DNA of 64,000 bases from Aridibacter sp965216195 (GCA_965216195.1 OZ244151.1:310001-374000); one strand, 5' to 3'. Shown: positions 26,528 to 37,672, numbered from the stretch's first letter. Translations and numbers: made by a program. The notes: a model not told the origin generated them from the sequence alone.

Positions 26528-27385
26528 TTATGGAGCCGGCTTTTTGGTCGGCTTCAAATTTTCCGGGGACTTTCCGGGAAAGAGTTTGAGAAAACACGCG
26601 ACCAATATAGTCCAGACAAACAAAATCGCCCACGCTCCCAATGCCGGTTTCCACGCCCAATCCCATTTACCACGAAGAATTCCCAGCACAGCTCCGACAC
26701 CGATTCCAAAGGCTGCAAATGTGTAAAACGCATATAGTAGGTTGCGTTTTCCGATGTATTCGATAATCGTCAGCGGTAGAAACAAAACAAAATCGAGCAC
26801 AACAAACGGAACGCGTTTCATATCGCCGAAAAAGGACTTTGTCTCTTCACCTGCGCCTACGAGCAACACCCCGCTTCGCATCATAAACATGTTGAAAAGT
26901 ACCGAAAGCACGGAGAAAAAGACCGATACCGCAAATGCTTTTTGGCGCGCTCCGGTTTGTGAAGCAGCAAAAATCGAGCTGAAGTACTGTTCCTGAACAA
27001 AGTGGACCGTGTATTCCACAATATGTCCAATCGTTGGAATAGTTACGGTTATGACTAGCGTCGCAAGCCAAGCGGGTGAAGCTTTCCGAAAAGATTGAAT
27101 TACTGCGCCCCAAATTCCCGAAAAAACAAATCGGAAGATGAATTCAACTGCCATCGCGGTCAAAGTTACAACCCAGCTTTCTCGGCTAGCTTTGTACACC
27201 CCTAAATAAAAGGAAGCTCGCATCGCTGCACCAAGCATTGCAGACTTCCAGTTCCAACGATGAAGTATTTGCTGGGGATGACCGGCCAGGCTCCTGAGTA
27301 CGTCCCAAACCGATATTTCGGGTTCATGAATCTCTTCGATGTCGTCAGCATCGTCGATCATTTGGTCTAAATCGGTCATAAACAT
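26528..27385 (-). CDS. Polytopic membrane protein in the sulfolipid cluster
   Basis: A 285-residue protein with an acidic N-terminus and about six hydrophobic helices (roughly residues 51-68, 72-93, 104-128, 147-168, 190-207, 218-235 and 245-266). No enzyme motif is seen. It converges with sqdB (32 bases between stops) and lies 31 bases after the second GT4 on the same strand, probably in that operon. A lipid flippase or membrane remodelling role is possible but not shown by sequence. Confidence 0.65.
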   Translation of the reverse strand: MFMTDLDQMIDDADDIEEIHEPEISVWDVLRSLAGHPQQILHRWNWKSAMLGAAMRASFYLGVYKASRESWVVTLTAMAVEFIFRFVFSGIWGAVIQSFRKASPAWLATLVITVTIPTIGHIVEYTVHFVQEQYFSSIFAASQTGARQKAFAVSVFFSVLSVLFNMFMMRSGVLLVGAGEETKSFFGDMKRVPFVVLDFVLFLPLTIIEYIGKRNLLYAFYTFAAFGIGVGAVLGILRGKWDWAWKPALGAWAILFVWTILVACFLKLFPGKSPENLKPTKKPAP

Positions 27386-27416
27386 AGGTTTTAGATAGGA
27401 CGGGAACGGTCGCGAC

Positions 27417-28619
27417 TTACTTCTCTAGCTTTTCTTTGGCTGTAATCTCATCAGCGATTTCAATTGCCTTTTGATACGAATGATAAACTGATTCGAAAAC
27501 TTTTTCCCACGAACGGTTTAATGCGGCTTTTCGAGCGGCCTCCTTCATTTCTGCAAGTTTCGCGCTATCGTCGAGCAACGCAAGCGCATATTTTGTAAAA
27601 TCCTCGATGTTTTTGCAAACAAAGCCGGACACGTCATTTTCGATAATAAATTTAGCGCCGCCGGAATCTGTCAATATCGAGGGAATGCCAGAGGCGGCCG
27701 CCTCCAGGACAACATTCCCAAATGCCTCGGTTTCGGAAGGAAAAACAAAGATATCCATATTTGCGTAGGCTTCAGACAATGGCTGTCCTCTTAAAAAACC
27801 CGCAAAGTGAGCGGTTTTCATATTTGCTTCAAGGCGCTCCTTCTCATTGCCATCACCCACGACTAAAAACTCAAACTTTTTATCCGTTTTTTCGAGGAGG
27901 CGTTTTTCAAGCTCTTCAAGAAGCCCTACATTTTTTTCCGCTCGTAGTCTTCCAACAAAACCAAATCGAACAATCTCGTCGTCGACTGTTCGATGCGCCG
28001 GCGAGAATTTTTTGGTGTCGACGCCTCGACCCATAATTGCCGATTCTCGTCCGGTTCTTTCGGCCAGCATTTCGACAAGCTCAACATTTGGCGCCAAATT
28101 AATCTTGGGCATTTTGTAGTAAAGCACGGCGCCGTCAAGAATTTTTTTCTCGGCAAAGTTTGCAACACCTTCGAGCATTGATGCCGGCAAAAACCTTAGT
28201 CCTCGTTTTAGACGTCTGGACGCAAACTCATGCAGATTTGTGTGCCACGAGCCAAGCAAAGGGATCTGCAGCTTCCACGCTAGATAGGCTCCCATTATGC
28301 TCAAGTCGTTTAACCCCGTTATGTGAATTACATCCGGCTGAAATGTGTGCAGTTTTCTCAATACTTTTCCCGAGAACCGTTGGAAAAGCGGATCGTATTT
28401 CAAGCTGTGATCTAGAGGAAAAGCGAGAGGCGAGCGCTTAAGCGTCTGAAATTGGGTTGAGCCATCCGTGTATGCCTTTGTTTCATCGGCGGCGTGGACG
28501 CAGAGCATTGGATAGCCTTTTCGCTTTGCGTAACGAACAAGCCTACGGCACGTCATCGCAGCCCCGTCTATCTCCAGATAAGAATCGGGAAAAAAAGCAA
28601 CTTTTGGTATGTTATTCAC
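27417..28619 (-). CDS. GT4 glycosyltransferase, candidate SqdX-type
   Basis: A 400-residue GT-B enzyme of the group that includes SqdX and the mannosyltransferases PimB/MgtA. Typical N-terminal features are KVAFFPDSYLEIDGAAMTCR and IHITGLNDLSIMGAYLAWKL; the C-domain has VRFGFVGRLRAEKNVGLLEE-like stretch and the donor-binding FVFPSETEAFGNVVLEAAAS. SqdX moves sulfoquinovose to diacylglycerol to form SQDG; the assignment here relies on sqdB being nearby, so an alternative sugar or acceptor remains possible. The PHP gene is three bases upstream of its start codon (stop 28623, start 28619). Confidence 0.8.
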   Translation of the reverse strand: MNNIPKVAFFPDSYLEIDGAAMTCRRLVRYAKRKGYPMLCVHAADETKAYTDGSTQFQTLKRSPLAFPLDHSLKYDPLFQRFSGKVLRKLHTFQPDVIHITGLNDLSIMGAYLAWKLQIPLLGSWHTNLHEFASRRLKRGLRFLPASMLEGVANFAEKKILDGAVLYYKMPKINLAPNVELVEMLAERTGRESAIMGRGVDTKKFSPAHRTVDDEIVRFGFVGRLRAEKNVGLLEELEKRLLEKTDKKFEFLVVGDGNEKERLEANMKTAHFAGFLRGQPLSEAYANMDIFVFPSETEAFGNVVLEAAASGIPSILTDSGGAKFIIENDVSGFVCKNIEDFTKYALALLDDSAKLAEMKEAARKAALNRSWEKVFESVYHSYQKAIEIADEITAKEKLEK

Positions 28620-28622
28620 GAA

Positions 28623-29864
28623 TTAGTCGGCGGAACTTGTCTCCGCTTCGAGGATCCTCGGAGACTTGTTTTCGGAAATTGGAGGAATGATCAAGTCTGA
28701 ATCCAAGCGCCGCGGGACGCGGTCTTTTTTATTTCGGGCAATTGAAAACATAAATCGCAATTTCGGGCTGCCCAAAAGTCCCAGCGATTTTATTACGACT
28801 CTCAGCCAGAAAGGTCCGCCAAGTCTCCAACCGTGATCAGAAAGCGGAGCCAACCCCTTTTCATCGCCAATATCAAAAAACACCCGGTCAAACCAACGCC
28901 GGCGACCTTCCGCAAATTCGGGATAGTGGCTTAGGATTTCTGAAAAAGACTGAAGCTGTCTGGAATGCAGCGGATATTTATATTCGGGCATCAAAACGAC
29001 TTCGCTGCGTTTATCTACCCTGACTTCATCTACAAACTCACTAAAAGTTTTACTGTTTGTTAAATTAATAACCGTGTTGGGTTTGCAGCCGTGGCGATCT
29101 CCGCCGGTGACGGTAGGAAAACCCAGCGATTCAGCCAGCTCAAGCACGGCCTTATTTTCTGACCAGGCTCGAAATCCATTTATCTCAAAAGCGTGGATCC
29201 ACTTTCCGAATTCCTTAACGAAATTATCCAGCAGAATTTCATGTCGTTCTTGCCCAACGATTTCGATGTCCCAAAGCGGGTGATTTAAGACAACAAGCAC
29301 TTCAGGAATTTCTTCGAGCATCGCAAAAAGCTCGTGGAGTTTTTCTTTATCGGGTTCGTCAGTCTCTTCGAAAGTGAACGCTAAAAGAGTGTCGGAAATC
29401 TCTTTCGCACGACTTTCCGGCAGATTGTGAACGCCGACATGGAAAAAACCGAATTCAAACGGCACGGTCCATTCCAGCGAGATCGGGGCTTTATCTGATT
29501 TTAGCTTGCTATTGACCTGCAAATTCGCTTCAATGTTGTCGTGATCCGTAAGCGAGACGATCGGAGTTAAATCTGCTTCTTCGATTTGTGTTTTTTCAAT
29601 ATCGTAAACTGCCTGACCTGAAAGCGGCGGTGACCAATACGCCGTAGAAAAATCAATTCCTTTGCCTTCGCGTTTTTGATAATTTTTACTTTCGTGGCGC
29701 CAATAGGTGGCGATTATCGGGAGTTTTTCCGCATAGTGGGGAATGAAATCGAGCATCTCCTTAGAATGCTGAGTATGGCAATGAAGAGACACGCCCGTCT
29801 TCGCATTATTGTTAAGACTCTTTGGCTTATCCAATATGTGAATTCGAGTTCGTTGTAAATTCAT
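28623..29864 (-). CDS. PHP-domain metal-dependent phosphoesterase-like protein
   Basis: A 413-residue protein with the N-terminal PHP metal motif HCHTQHSKEMLDF and a second motif VSLTDHDNIEANLQ, then further His/Asp sites (VLNHPLWDIEIV, TGGDRHGCKP). These are the four metal-ligand motifs of the PHP family (trinuclear phosphoesterase/hydrolase). The C-terminal ~110 residues carry no recognisable domain. It is the first gene of a minus-strand run (PHP, GT4, membrane protein) in the sulfolipid cluster; its substrate is unknown, and a phosphatase acting on a lipid or sugar phosphate is inference. Confidence 0.8.
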   Translation of the reverse strand: MNLQRTRIHILDKPKSLNNNAKTGVSLHCHTQHSKEMLDFIPHYAEKLPIIATYWRHESKNYQKREGKGIDFSTAYWSPPLSGQAVYDIEKTQIEEADLTPIVSLTDHDNIEANLQVNSKLKSDKAPISLEWTVPFEFGFFHVGVHNLPESRAKEISDTLLAFTFEETDEPDKEKLHELFAMLEEIPEVLVVLNHPLWDIEIVGQERHEILLDNFVKEFGKWIHAFEINGFRAWSENKAVLELAESLGFPTVTGGDRHGCKPNTVINLTNSKTFSEFVDEVRVDKRSEVVLMPEYKYPLHSRQLQSFSEILSHYPEFAEGRRRWFDRVFFDIGDEKGLAPLSDHGWRLGGPFWLRVVIKSLGLLGSPKLRFMFSIARNKKDRVPRRLDSDLIIPPISENKSPRILEAETSSAD

Positions 29865-30159
29865 ATTCGGTCTCCCTGAAACCCCTATGGGTAAAAAGTA
29901 AAGTTAACAAATCGGTTTGGCAAAGTAAATCTCGCCGGGCATTCAATTACATCCAAAAAAGCAGCATTATCATCTATATTTTTTAAGGGAAAATGAGATG
30001 CCGGATACGGGAAGAAACTCGCTTTGAACAATCCGGTCGAGTTACGCAGATTCTGACGATTAAAATACACAAAAAGTTGTCATAAATCAAAAAGATGCGG
30101 TGTTATGTAACTAGAAAAACGGAAACATATCCGAAAACTTGAATTTAGGAGATTGAATA

Positions 30160-32094
30160 ATGTCTTGGCTAGTTTCTTTAATTGTAGTTGGTGCAGTTTT
30201 AACCTCGGGCACCGGAATTCCCGATGGCGACCTGCAGAATGCGGTGTACAGAACCGGAAATGCTTCGCCAGTCGTTTTGGATGAAACCGAAACGTTCAGC
30301 AAAACTTATCCGTTTGATTCCAAAGGGAAAATTAAGGTTTCGAATATCAACGGAAAGATCGATATTGAATCCTGGGATCGAAATGAAATCAAACTGGAGT
30401 ATGTAAAGGTTGCGGACACAAAAGAGAAACTCAAGCGTCTCGACGTTCAGATCGATGCGCAGCAATCCTTTTTCAAGGTAAAAACTCATTACGAGAAACG
30501 AAAATATAAAGAAAAGTGGAAGAAGGGTTCGAAGCTTTACGTCGACTATCGCCTAACCGTCCCAAGAACAGCACGGCTTGACAGCATCGGATCTGTAAAT
30601 GGCGCGGTCACTGTCAAGAACATGACCAATTACTGCAACATATCCGCGGTGAACGGAAGAGTCACGGCGACAAATTTGCGGGGAACGGCAGATCTTTCTA
30701 CAGTAAATGGTGTCGTATCTGCCGATTTTGATAGTCTCGATTCAAGTTCGAGTATTTCGCTAGAGACCGTAAATGGCAGGGTTCAGCTCTATATACCGTC
30801 GAATTCCAATGCAACTCTAAAAGCCGGCACACTAAACGGCAGCATCAAAAACGATTTTCGTTTGCCTGTCAGGAAAGGGAAATACGTTGGACGCGACCTT
30901 TATGGACGAATCGGGTCGGGCGGAGTCAAAATCAAACTCAGCAGCGTCAATGGTGGGCTCGCAATTTATCGCAAAGATGACGGGAAAAGTCTGAGTCCGG
31001 CTACAAATCTTCTTAACACGAAATCGAACGATAAAGATGACTCGGATGAGATTGAGCTCGATGTTGTAACGTCCGAGCGCCTGTCAAAGTCAGAACGGGC
31101 AAAAATGACCGCTGACGTAAAAAGAGCTATGGCTGAGGCGAGAAAGACGCGGGTTCTTTCAGAAAAGGAACTTGAAAAGATCAACAAAACGGCTATGAAG
31201 GACGCCGAGAAGGCTCTCAAAGAACTCGAAGTCGTTCGGCTTGATAAGAAGAAACTCGAGAAAGTTCTTAAGGAAGTCGAAAAGAACAGAATGGAAGCCC
31301 TTGAGAATCTTTCTACGGCGATGTTTTACGATCGCTCTCCTTATGTCGAAGAAAAGACGCAAACTTTTGAAGTAAAGGGCACGCCGACCGTAGATATCGA
31401 CGCGCAGGATTGCGACGTCATCGTAAAAGGCTGGGATAAAAAGAAGGTTAAATATTCTGTTTCCCGAGTGAATAAGAACCGGGGAGCAAGCCCGGTTTAT
31501 ATAACTTCAACGCACGACGAAAAGATTTCGATCAAAGTCAAAGCGAAAAGCACAAGCGGCATTTCAAAGCGCAGCGAGAGAATTCGCGTGGAGGTATTTG
31601 TCCCAAAAAAGTCGAATCTCGAAATCCACACCCATCACGAATTGCGATTGGAGGGGGTTTCGGGAGAAATAACACTGAAGAGTGAAAATGGAGCAGTGGA
31701 TATTCGCGACGTCGGTGGCAGTCTTAATCTTGAAGCATCAAACAAGTACCGAAAAAGTCGAGTGCGAATCGTTGGGTTTGACGGTGAATTGACTGCAAAC
31801 CTGATAAATACAGATGTTTACCTGGAAGGAGACTTCAACGATATATCTGCCGAAGGAAGGGGAAGCCGGGTGTTTCTTACGCTCGACGAAGATACCAATG
31901 CGATGATTGAAACGGACAGCCTGCGATTTCGCGGCGAGTACAAAAACGGTTCGAACGTAGACATTGCCGGAATCAATCTTGTCAAAGAAGACGACAACCT
32001 ATGGCGTGTTGGCGAGGGCGATGCAAAGTTTAGTTTTGATTTGATAGATAGTGAGGTCCTGATTCGATCGCAAAATTCGATTCACGGACGATAA
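30160..32094 (+). CDS. DUF4097-type beta-repeat protein (adhesin-like)
   Basis: A 644-residue protein with a hydrophobic N-terminus and two DUF4097 beta-solenoid blocks. The first (residues ~40-270) shows the repeating short strands KVSNINGKIDIESWDRNEIK, LDSIGSVNGAVTVKNMTNYC, ISAVNGRVTATNLRGTADLS. A charged helical region (residues ~290-390, SEKELEKINKTAMKDAEKAL) separates it from the second block (DIDAQDCDVIVKGWDKKKVK, LEGVSGEITLKSENGAVDIR). Such proteins are cell-surface or periplasmic, function unknown. A good AGGAG precedes the ATG. The gene ends at a terminator (32115-32158). Confidence 0.8.
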   Translation: MSWLVSLIVVGAVLTSGTGIPDGDLQNAVYRTGNASPVVLDETETFSKTYPFDSKGKIKVSNINGKIDIESWDRNEIKLEYVKVADTKEKLKRLDVQIDAQQSFFKVKTHYEKRKYKEKWKKGSKLYVDYRLTVPRTARLDSIGSVNGAVTVKNMTNYCNISAVNGRVTATNLRGTADLSTVNGVVSADFDSLDSSSSISLETVNGRVQLYIPSNSNATLKAGTLNGSIKNDFRLPVRKGKYVGRDLYGRIGSGGVKIKLSSVNGGLAIYRKDDGKSLSPATNLLNTKSNDKDDSDEIELDVVTSERLSKSERAKMTADVKRAMAEARKTRVLSEKELEKINKTAMKDAEKALKELEVVRLDKKKLEKVLKEVEKNRMEALENLSTAMFYDRSPYVEEKTQTFEVKGTPTVDIDAQDCDVIVKGWDKKKVKYSVSRVNKNRGASPVYITSTHDEKISIKVKAKSTSGISKRSERIRVEVFVPKKSNLEIHTHHELRLEGVSGEITLKSENGAVDIRDVGGSLNLEASNKYRKSRVRIVGFDGELTANLINTDVYLEGDFNDISAEGRGSRVFLTLDEDTNAMIETDSLRFRGEYKNGSNVDIAGINLVKEDDNLWRVGEGDAKFSFDLIDSEVLIRSQNSIHGR

Positions 32095-32114
32095 CTAGAA
32101 AGTTTCTGAATAAT

Positions 32115-32158
32115 GGCGGTTCTCGAGAAAAAAATCGAAACCGCCAACTTTTTTTCTT
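32115..32158 (+). terminator. Rho-independent terminator after the DUF4097 gene
   Basis: A 7-bp stem GGCGGTT (32115-32121) / AACCGCC (32139-32145) with an inner CTCGA/TCGA extension is followed by a T-rich run. Confidence 0.8.
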
Positions 32159-32209
32159 TTATTTACGTACTTATATATTTCATAAGCTCAATTCATAAAG
32201 AGGTGTTTT

Positions 32210-34780
32210 GTGAGCAAAATACAAGCATTCCTACTATTGCTATTTTTGGCGGCTGGCACACTTAGCCAAACTTCCGAGCCAAAAGAATCCGAAACAGCAG
32301 TTTCTAAGCCAGAGGAGGCAACGAAAACCGCGCCTGATGATGATCCCGCTGACGTTCCGGGTCCGAGGTTAAAACTGCCGCCAGAAAAAGCCAATCCTGT
32401 TAACATTCCGAAAATCAGCAAGGAAAGCGCGATTACTATTGACGGAAATCCGACCGAAGCGGAATGGAAGACTGCTGCGCTTTTTAAGGATTTCATTCAA
32501 ACAGGTCCTGGAAACAATATTGCTCCGTCCAGAGAAACGGAAGCGCTGATGATGTATGACGAAAAACATCTATACATTGCTTTTAAGTGTTGGGATGAGC
32601 CGGACAAGATTCGTGCAACGGTAGCGAAGCGCGATTCGGTTTTCGGAGAGGACAATGTTCGCGTTTGGCTGGATACTTACAACGACCAACGCCGAGCCTA
32701 TATTCTCGGGTGGAATCCGCTTGGCATACAGGCTGACGGGATATTTACGGAAGGCGAAGGCGCTGATTTTTCGGTCGATATCGTGATGGAATCAAAAGGC
32801 ATGATCCACCCCTGGGGTTGGACAGTTGAGGTAAAGATTCCTTTTAAGTCGCTCCGTTATTCAGCCGGCGAGGGCAAGATGTGGGGCTTTAACGCGGCTC
32901 GGAATATTGACCGTTTCAATGACGAGTTTGACGCGTGGATGCCGGATGATCGGAATATAAATGGGTTCTTGATCAAGCACGGAAAAATTACGGGGCTCGA
33001 CGAAATTAAAGCTGAGCGAACGCTCGAAATTACGCCAAGTGTTACTTTTTCTGAAACGGGAAGACGTGTGGAATCAAACACGATTCCGGCGGGGCGTTTT
33101 CTTCACGAACCTATCAAACAGGATTACGGCTTGAACATTAAATACACGATCACGCCAAATATTACTCTGGACGCCGCGATAAACCCTGACTTCGCGGAGA
33201 TAGAGGCTGACGCTCCAGTTGTAACGGCTAATCAGCGTTTTCCGATTTTCTTTAACGAGAAACGCCCGTTCTTTTTAGAGGGGGCCGAGATATTCCAATC
33301 GCCGATTCGAGTGTTTCACTCGCGAACAATCATCGATCCTGATATTGCGGCGAAATTAACAGGAAAGGTCGGAAAAAATTCATTTGGTTTTCTGGTGGCA
33401 TCCGATGCCGCCCCCGGCAATTACGACAGCGATTCAAGAATTGACCCCGAGGTCAGACCTTTCATTGATGAGTACGTTGATAAAAACGCTTTATTCGCGG
33501 TCTTGCGACTGAAACGCGACGTAGGAAAGGAAAACAACATCGGTTTTTTTGGAACCATGCGCTCATTTCCTGAAAACAGAAACTATCTAGGTGGTTTTGA
33601 CGGACGAGTGAAGTTAGATCCGAAGTCGTCGATTCGGTTTCAGGCGGTTGGCACGCACTCCAGACGTTGCTTCTTCGATCCGTTTTTTGACGATGTTGCG
33701 AATCCGAAACAAGCAGCTCGTAACGGTCAGATTTGCGGGGGCGCGGTAATAAACGGAATATGGGAACTGGGCGATGACGAAGATATCTATCGGCGTTATC
33801 GAACCGGTAACGCTCTTGGCTATCAAGTGAATTACAACTACGCCGAGAATACCAAAGGCTACTGGGCGGGAGCTTCAGGAACTACTCGCGACTATCGTGC
33901 GGACGTAGGTTTTAATCGGCGCACCAATGTAAACGGAACATATTTTGGTTTTAGGCGAAGCACGAAATCTAATCCGAAGGGCAAAATCATACGCACCAAC
34001 TGGAACAATAATTTCAACTACAGCTTCGATTGGGACGGGCGTTTAATTAATGCAAACTACAACACAAACGTCTTTTTCATGTTTCAGAAAAACACATTTA
34101 TAAACTTTTGGGGCGGAATCGAGAGAGAGGTTTTGTACGAAGAGGAGTTTGGGCTGGCGCGGAATGTAAATCGCGATGGTGCCTTTTTTGGAGAGCCTAA
34201 GCGCGCGGAAACCCAGCCGTTTTTCGGTACGTTTTTCCGAACGCAGCCGAGTAAGAAGTTTTCGTGGGAATCTGAATTCGGAGTGACATTTAATTCGTTT
34301 GATTTCGATTTCGGAGCCGGCAAACGTTATCCAAGGGTGAGCGTGGCAGCTTTAGCCGATCCCGACGCAGCTCTTGATCCCGGCGGCGGACGTCGAATTT
34401 TCTTTTATACACAAGCAGAGGTTTCGCCGACCGATCCGTGGAATTTCTCGATATCCTACCGAAAGAGCCATCTTGTTCGTAACGATACGAAGAGAACTGC
34501 TTTCGATGTAAATATTTACAGCTTGCGTTCAACATATCAATTTACGCGTTTTATTTTCGCTCGAGCTCGAATCGACTACAATACGCTTCGTTCACGTATA
34601 AACGGACAGTATTTGTTTGGCTGGGCGCCGAGCCCGGGTAAGGCGTTTTATATCGGGTATAACGACGACTCGAATTACAATGGCTTTAATCCTTTCACAA
34701 ACGAGCTTGAGCCCGGCTTTCAACAAAATAGTCGTACGTTTTTTATACGGATGTCATATCTTTTCCGCAAGAGTTTCTAA
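32210..34780 (+). CDS. DUF5916 outer-membrane beta-barrel protein with CBM9-like N-terminus
   Basis: An 856-residue exported protein starting with GTG after AGAGGTG. After a signal peptide (residues ~1-20) a CBM9-like sandwich (residues ~60-270; ITIDGNPTEAEWKTAALFKD, ALMMYDEKHLYIAFKCWDEP) is followed by the conserved DUF5916 start IDRFNDEFDAWMPDDRNING-like segment and AINPDFAEIEADAPVVTANQ plus RFPIFFNEKRPFFLEGAEIF. The remainder is strand-rich to the C-terminal aromatic residue (RMSYLFRKSF), as in outer-membrane barrels. The family is frequent in Acidobacteriota and Bacteroidota; its ligand is unknown. A terminator follows at 34837. Confidence 0.9.
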   Translation: MSKIQAFLLLLFLAAGTLSQTSEPKESETAVSKPEEATKTAPDDDPADVPGPRLKLPPEKANPVNIPKISKESAITIDGNPTEAEWKTAALFKDFIQTGPGNNIAPSRETEALMMYDEKHLYIAFKCWDEPDKIRATVAKRDSVFGEDNVRVWLDTYNDQRRAYILGWNPLGIQADGIFTEGEGADFSVDIVMESKGMIHPWGWTVEVKIPFKSLRYSAGEGKMWGFNAARNIDRFNDEFDAWMPDDRNINGFLIKHGKITGLDEIKAERTLEITPSVTFSETGRRVESNTIPAGRFLHEPIKQDYGLNIKYTITPNITLDAAINPDFAEIEADAPVVTANQRFPIFFNEKRPFFLEGAEIFQSPIRVFHSRTIIDPDIAAKLTGKVGKNSFGFLVASDAAPGNYDSDSRIDPEVRPFIDEYVDKNALFAVLRLKRDVGKENNIGFFGTMRSFPENRNYLGGFDGRVKLDPKSSIRFQAVGTHSRRCFFDPFFDDVANPKQAARNGQICGGAVINGIWELGDDEDIYRRYRTGNALGYQVNYNYAENTKGYWAGASGTTRDYRADVGFNRRTNVNGTYFGFRRSTKSNPKGKIIRTNWNNNFNYSFDWDGRLINANYNTNVFFMFQKNTFINFWGGIEREVLYEEEFGLARNVNRDGAFFGEPKRAETQPFFGTFFRTQPSKKFSWESEFGVTFNSFDFDFGAGKRYPRVSVAALADPDAALDPGGGRRIFFYTQAEVSPTDPWNFSISYRKSHLVRNDTKRTAFDVNIYSLRSTYQFTRFIFARARIDYNTLRSRINGQYLFGWAPSPGKAFYIGYNDDSNYNGFNPFTNELEPGFQQNSRTFFIRMSYLFRKSF

Positions 34781-34836
34781 ATAAAACTACTCCTCCAGAG
34801 CGTTTTAGCCAAAACTCTTATGCAGTACGGAAAAGT

Positions 34837-34872
34837 CGGCGGTGAATCATTTAAGATTCATCGCCGTTATTT
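34837..34872 (+). terminator. Rho-independent terminator
   Basis: An 11-bp stem (CGGCGGTGAAT / ATTCATCGCCG with one G-T pair, 34837-34847 and 34856-34866) is followed by TTATTTT. Confidence 0.8.
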
Positions 34873-35017
34873 TATCGGCGCGTAAACTATTGACTATAAA
34901 TACGTTATAGAAGCATACCGCGTCAGCAGCACCTCGAAACACGGAAATATGTTCCCGGCTATAGCATGAAATCGCCCCAAAACGCTTAAGAAAATTTATT
35001 CACTTGAATAATTCTTC

Positions 35018-35046
35018 TTGTATTTCATGAACTATTAGTGTATAAA
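35018..35046 (+). promoter_or_regulatory. Probable promoter
   Basis: TTGTAT (35018) and TATAAA (35041) with a 17-base spacer stand 45 bases before the ATG of the glycine-zipper protein gene; a ribosome-binding GGAGG lies in between. Confidence 0.6.
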
Positions 35047-35090
35047 GTCTAGCGGACACTAGATTTCTAGTTTTTTGATAAGGAGGACAA

Positions 35091-36221
35091 ATGAAGCTAA
35101 CGAGAAGTTTATTAGCTATCGCCCTGAGTTTTTCACTCGTCTTTGTCTCTTCCCTAACTTTAACAATCCAGAGCGTTTCCGCTCAAGATTCAAAAATAGC
35201 ATTACAACGTGGTTATCGAACAGGTTATTCGGATGGATATATGTCGGGTTATCGCGATGCCATCGAAAATGCTACCAAAAGTTATGCGAGACATAGTGAA
35301 TACAGAGACGCCAACCGAGCTTTTAATAAAGACTACGGACAGCTAACACATTATAGAGACGGCTATCAGCAAGGCTTTGAAAGCGGTTATGACACCGGTT
35401 TCGAAAAGCGCAGCTTTGACGCTACGCTTCCCGCGAAAATATCAACTCGCGGTGTGAAGGAGGTTAAGGAGGCGGTTCAAAACACTACCAATACCGTCAA
35501 GGCATCAACAAAGGAAACAGTTAAAAAGGTTACGACACCCGTTGAAAACAACGTCGCGAAGACAACAACGACAACGAACAGGGTTGTGACAAGCCCAACT
35601 ACAACGGCAAAACGTAGCAGCACCGCACCGTATATCAAGACGAGAGCGGAAATTGCCCGATCCGGTTTTAGCGGTGATGAAATTATCATTATTCCTGCCG
35701 ATACCGAGCTCGTAATCGAATTGGATAAGGAGATCAATACTCGTAACGTTCGCGAAGGCGATGCGTTTACGGCTAAGATCGTTTCGCCCAATGAAATTGA
35801 GGGTGCAGTGATTGAAGGAAGAGTGGCAAAAAACCGCCGGCCGGGCAGACTTAAACGCCGAGCGGAGCTTTTGCTTTCTTTTGATCGTATAAAGCTTACT
35901 GATGCACGCTGGAGCAATTTTAATGCGCTTATTATGGAAGTCCTGCCTATGAAGGGAGACAACGTAAAACGCATCGATCCTGAAGGCGTCGTAGAAGGCA
36001 CTCGTCCATATAAGAAAGACGGTTTAACCGTTGGTGGTGCAACAGGTACCGGTGCCGTTATCGGCGCAGTAGTTGGTGGACCGGTCGGAGCAGCGGTTGG
36101 AGCCGGAGTCGGGGCCGCATTTGGCGTCGGCGCAGTAGTCGTAGAGCGCGGTAACTATATCAAACTGCGTGAAACGCAACAGCTTCGCATTAAAACCGTT
36201 TACGAAACCCAAATTCGTTAA
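35091..36221 (+). CDS. Secreted Gly-Tyr-rich and glycine-zipper protein
   Basis: A 376-residue exported protein with a signal peptide (residues ~1-33). Residues ~40-115 contain repeated GYxxGYxxG-type steps (GYRTGYSDGYMSGYRDAIEN; GYQQGFESGYDTGFEKR), and a Thr/Lys-rich linker (residues ~125-190) follows. A structured middle (residues ~198-310, IIIPADTELVIELDKEINTR) resembles the bacterial 'TrbI/VirB10-like' outer-surface domain only weakly. Residues ~318-350 are a glycine zipper (GAVIGAVVGGPVGAAVGAGV) that could sit in a membrane. No family is certain. It has its own promoter and terminator. Confidence 0.75.
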   Translation: MKLTRSLLAIALSFSLVFVSSLTLTIQSVSAQDSKIALQRGYRTGYSDGYMSGYRDAIENATKSYARHSEYRDANRAFNKDYGQLTHYRDGYQQGFESGYDTGFEKRSFDATLPAKISTRGVKEVKEAVQNTTNTVKASTKETVKKVTTPVENNVAKTTTTTNRVVTSPTTTAKRSSTAPYIKTRAEIARSGFSGDEIIIIPADTELVIELDKEINTRNVREGDAFTAKIVSPNEIEGAVIEGRVAKNRRPGRLKRRAELLLSFDRIKLTDARWSNFNALIMEVLPMKGDNVKRIDPEGVVEGTRPYKKDGLTVGGATGTGAVIGAVVGGPVGAAVGAGVGAAFGVGAVVVERGNYIKLRETQQLRIKTVYETQIR

Positions 36222-36278
36222 TTCCAGGTTTTCCTTCCCCGCGTGACGCAAATGTTAGTCTAAATGCGTCATTTAATT

Positions 36279-36342
36279 CCACGAATCTAAGCAAAGTTTT
36301 TACATCTCCTTTGTACTTTGCTTAAGGTTCGTGGTTTTTTTT
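36279..36342 (+). terminator. Strong rho-independent terminator
   Basis: A near-perfect long stem, CCACGAATCTAAGCAAAGT (36279) against ACTTTGCTTAAGGTTCGTGG (36315-36334), is followed by eight T residues. Confidence 0.9.
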
Positions 36343-36472
36343 GTTTTTGCCACCGAATTATAACCGAAAAATCGCTTTTTGAGCCTGAAAACACTGGCCT
36401 CGCTTGTTTCTTGTAAGTGTCTTTGGTAACTTAAAGATAAGCAAAATTTATACCAAATATTGGGGAAAGATA

Positions 36473-37612
<1,140 letters not shown>

Positions 37613-37672
37613 GAGTTTACGAACGCAAGATGTGTCGCTGGCGACGCTCTTTTGCCAAAAGCAATTTCCATT

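Larger units (their letters stand above)
34781..35090 (+). other. Intergenic region with terminator and promoter
   Basis: This 310-base gap holds the terminator of the DUF5916 gene (34837-34872) and the promoter of the next gene (35018-35046). Nothing else is recognised between them. Confidence 0.6.
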
